DNA from: Myxococcaceae bacterium
GTDB lineage: Bacteria > Myxococcota > Myxococcia > Myxococcales > Myxococcaceae
Direction of reading: 5' to 3'
DNA: 7,241 nucleotides
Assembly (NCBI GenBank): GCA_018262385.1
Contig: JAGSPQ010000458.1
Span: 1 to 7,241, forward strand
Of the stretch, positions 5,920 to 7,241 are shown in pieces. The notes beneath the pieces were generated by a model. It was given only the letters and a program-made list of their open reading frames with translations. It made no database searches and was not told the origin of the DNA. The first letter of the stretch is position 1. Every line of letters begins with the position of its first letter. Made by a program: the position numbers and the translations under genes.

Positions 5920-6693
5920 TCAGCGTCCCGACACTTCGCGCGCGAAGTCGGGGTCATCCTTGAGAAAGGCGAAGGCGGGATCGGCAGCCACCGGCGCCGG
6001 CTGCCAGGTGGCCCCGGCGGCGGTGCGGGCGGCGCGCAGGTGGAGCATCACGTCGGTCTTGCGCGACTGGGCGGCGGCCAGTCGGGCCAGCCCGTAGGGG
6101 GCCAGCGGCGAGCGGGGGGAGGCCCGCTCGAGCGAATCGAGGGTCGACTGGGCTTCGTTGAACCGGTGGGCGGCGATCAGCACTGAGCCGCGGGTGTACA
6201 GCACGTCGGGGTCTTTGGGGGAGACCCGGTAGGCCGCTTCCGAGTCTTCGGTGGCTTTGGCCAGGTCTCCGGCCGCGTTGCGCCGGACCAGGGCCAGCGC
6301 CCGGGCGGTGCGCAGATCGGCCCGGCCGGGGGCGTGCAACAGCGCCGCGGTCAGCCGATCGATCGCCGCCGGGGTGGCGCCGGCCTGCAGCTCGCCCCGG
6401 GCCAGGCCCAGCGCGGCGTCGAGCTCGTTCGGATCCCGCTCGAGGGCCGCGCTCCAGGCGGCGAGCGCCTCGGCGGTCTTCCCCGAGGCCCAGAGGGCGT
6501 TGCCCAGCAGGGCCTGGGCCCGGGCCAGCTGCGGCGCTTCGGCGCAGGCCTGTTGGTAGGCGACCACCGCTTCCTCATAACGGCCCTCGAGGGCGGCGCG
6601 GTTGCCTTTGCTGATCGCGGTGGCTCCGGGGTCGGCGCAGCCAACGCTCAACAGCAGCAGCACCGCGTGCTTGAAGTGGCGCAGCACTGACAT
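5920..6693 (-). CDS. TPR-repeat lipoprotein (smaller)
   Basis: A 257-residue TPR protein. The first 19 residues form a lipoprotein-like signal: MSVLRHFKHA, then VLLLL, then SVGC with Cys19 as the probable lipidated residue. The -3 position is Ser rather than the common Leu, so lipidation is likely but not certain. TPR-like units are visible at about 27-57 (KGNRAALEGRYEEAVVAYQQ), 58-90 (ALLGNALWASGKTAEALAAW), 91-124, 128-160 and 164-197. The end, DPAFAFLKDDPDFAREV, is typical of TPR protein C-termini. It is the first gene of the minus-strand cluster and precedes plsC by 6 bp. The ATG at 6693 was chosen because it places the hydrophobic core ideally. An in-frame ATG at 6726 would add 11 residues and overlap the start of the divergent kinase gene. 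No Shine-Dalgarno is evident for either. The function beyond protein binding in the envelope is unknown. Confidence 0.82.
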   Translation of the reverse strand: MSVLRHFKHAVLLLLSVGCADPGATAISKGNRAALEGRYEEAVVAYQQACAEAPQLARAQALLGNALWASGKTAEALAAWSAALERDPNELDAALGLARGELQAGATPAAIDRLTAALLHAPGRADLRTARALALVRRNAAGDLAKATEDSEAAYRVSPKDPDVLYTRGSVLIAAHRFNEAQSTLDSLERASPRSPLAPYGLARLAAAQSRKTDVMLHLRAARTAAGATWQPAPVAADPAFAFLKDDPDFAREVSGR

Positions 6694-6724
6694 CGGGGGG
6701 CTTGCATAGCACGCGGCGTGGTAC
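6694..6724. promoter_or_regulatory. 31-bp divergent intergenic region
   Basis: The only gap between the divergent starts of the TPR/plsC cluster (minus) and the deoxynucleoside kinase (plus). It is too short for two separate standard promoters plus leaders, so promoter elements must overlap the genes or the transcripts have very short leaders. On the minus strand TGCTATGCA (6711-6703) resembles an extended -10 and would place the transcript start within a few bases of the ATG, but I see no matching -35 box. No good Shine-Dalgarno is visible in either direction. Confidence 0.3.
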
Positions 6725-7241
6725 ATGAGCCTGCAGGTGGCGCAGAAGAAATTCATCGCAATCGCGGGCAACATCGGCGCCGGCAAGACCGAGCTGACGG
6801 CCTTTCTTTGCAAGAAGTACGGGCTGACCCCGTTCTACGAGCCCAACGACCAGAATCCGTACCTGGCGGACTTCTACAAGGACATGAAGAGCTGGGCCTT
6901 CCGGTCGCAGATCTTCTTCCTCACCCACAAGTTCCGGCTGCACCGGATGCTCGAGCAGGGCGACGGCACCGCGCTGCAGGATCGGACGATCTACGAGGAC
7001 GCCGAGATCTTCGCCAAGAACCTGCACCGCCAGCGGTTCATCGACAAGCGCGACTGGCGCACCTACTGGGAACTCTACGAGACGATCGCCTCGTCGCTCA
7101 AGCCGCCCGACCTGATGATCTACTTGAAGTGCCCGGTGCGGACGCTCAAAGACCGGATCCGGCTGCGGGGCCGGGAGATGGAAAAAGACATCCCCACCCC
7201 TTATTTGAAGCGGCTGAACGATCTGTATGAGGACTGGTTCA
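6725..7241 (+). CDS. Deoxynucleoside kinase, 5' part (3' end outside window)
   Basis: The first 172 residues of a deoxynucleoside kinase of the dNK/dCK/dGK family (P-loop NMP-kinase-like fold), a cytosolic salvage enzyme that phosphorylates deoxynucleosides to 5'-monophosphates with ATP or a related donor. Visible motifs: P-loop GNIGAGKT (15-22); YEP with Glu39, the position of the catalytic base in the family; SQIFFL with Gln62, matching the base-recognising Gln; DRTIYEDAEIFA (86-97), the DR[ST] motif that contacts the sugar; and an Arg-rich LID region RIRLRGREME (144-153). Bacterial members with DR[ST]IYED are often deoxyadenosine/deoxyguanosine kinases, but specificity cannot be fixed here. 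Family length is about 200-230 residues, so perhaps 30-60 residues are missing. A stop at 6707 in this frame makes the ATG at 6725 the earliest start. It has no clear Shine-Dalgarno. Confidence 0.92.
   Translation, partial: MSLQVAQKKFIAIAGNIGAGKTELTAFLCKKYGLTPFYEPNDQNPYLADFYKDMKSWAFRSQIFFLTHKFRLHRMLEQGDGTALQDRTIYEDAEIFAKNLHRQRFIDKRDWRTYWELYETIASSLKPPDLMIYLKCPVRTLKDRIRLRGREMEKDIPTPYLKRLNDLYEDWF

Noticed and set aside
6671..6710. Sigma-70-like promoter for the kinase using TTGAAG at 6671
   Set aside because: At the standard spacing of 17 the -10 position is CGGGGG, so no acceptable hexamer pair exists.
6718..7230. Plus-strand frame of 170 codons starting with ATG at 6718-6730 region
   Set aside because: It is the wrong frame over the deoxynucleoside kinase. 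The frame from 6725 holds the P-loop and DR[ST] motifs.

Overview
The window is GC-rich bacterial chromosome, and the protein sequences point to Myxococcota (a Cystobacterineae-like myxobacterium). The alpha subunit of RNA polymerase and ribosomal proteins S4 and S11 read like myxobacterial versions from memory, and S11 and L17 carry Ala/Lys-rich tails. The assignment is inference; no database was searched.

Region 1 (1-3183, plus strand) is the classical alpha operon: the 3' end of rpsM (S13), rpsK (S11), rpsD (S4), rpoA (RNA polymerase alpha) and rplQ (L17), closed by a structured terminator-like hairpin. The notable feature is that rplQ is broken. A correct L17 N-terminus starts at 2656 behind a good Shine-Dalgarno, but after about 16 residues the sequence jumps to the conserved region normally found some 15 residues further on, in a different frame. 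That fits a net loss of about 46 bp. It is either a real lesion in a normally essential gene or a sequence/assembly error. Three of the four intercistronic spacers also contain perfect GC-rich hairpins without a U-tract.

Region 2 (3198-6693, minus strand) converges on the alpha operon. It is a tight four-gene cluster, in transcription order: a TPR lipoprotein, a PlsC-type 1-acylglycerol-3-phosphate acyltransferase, a second larger TPR lipoprotein (4-bp GTGA overlap with plsC), and a single-pass membrane protein of unknown function. Together they suggest a small envelope or lipid-related module; the acyltransferase is the only member with a firm biochemical call.

Region 3 (6725-7241, plus strand) is the 5' part of a deoxynucleoside kinase gene, divergent from the lipoprotein cluster across only 31 bp and running off the window end.

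Most of the window is ordinary housekeeping and conserved-hypothetical sequence. I found no CRISPR array, tRNA, rRNA, insertion sequence or phage gene, and no clearly novel defence or mobile system. The best targets for a second look are the rplQ lesion, the operon hairpins and the TPR-PlsC-TPR-membrane cluster.
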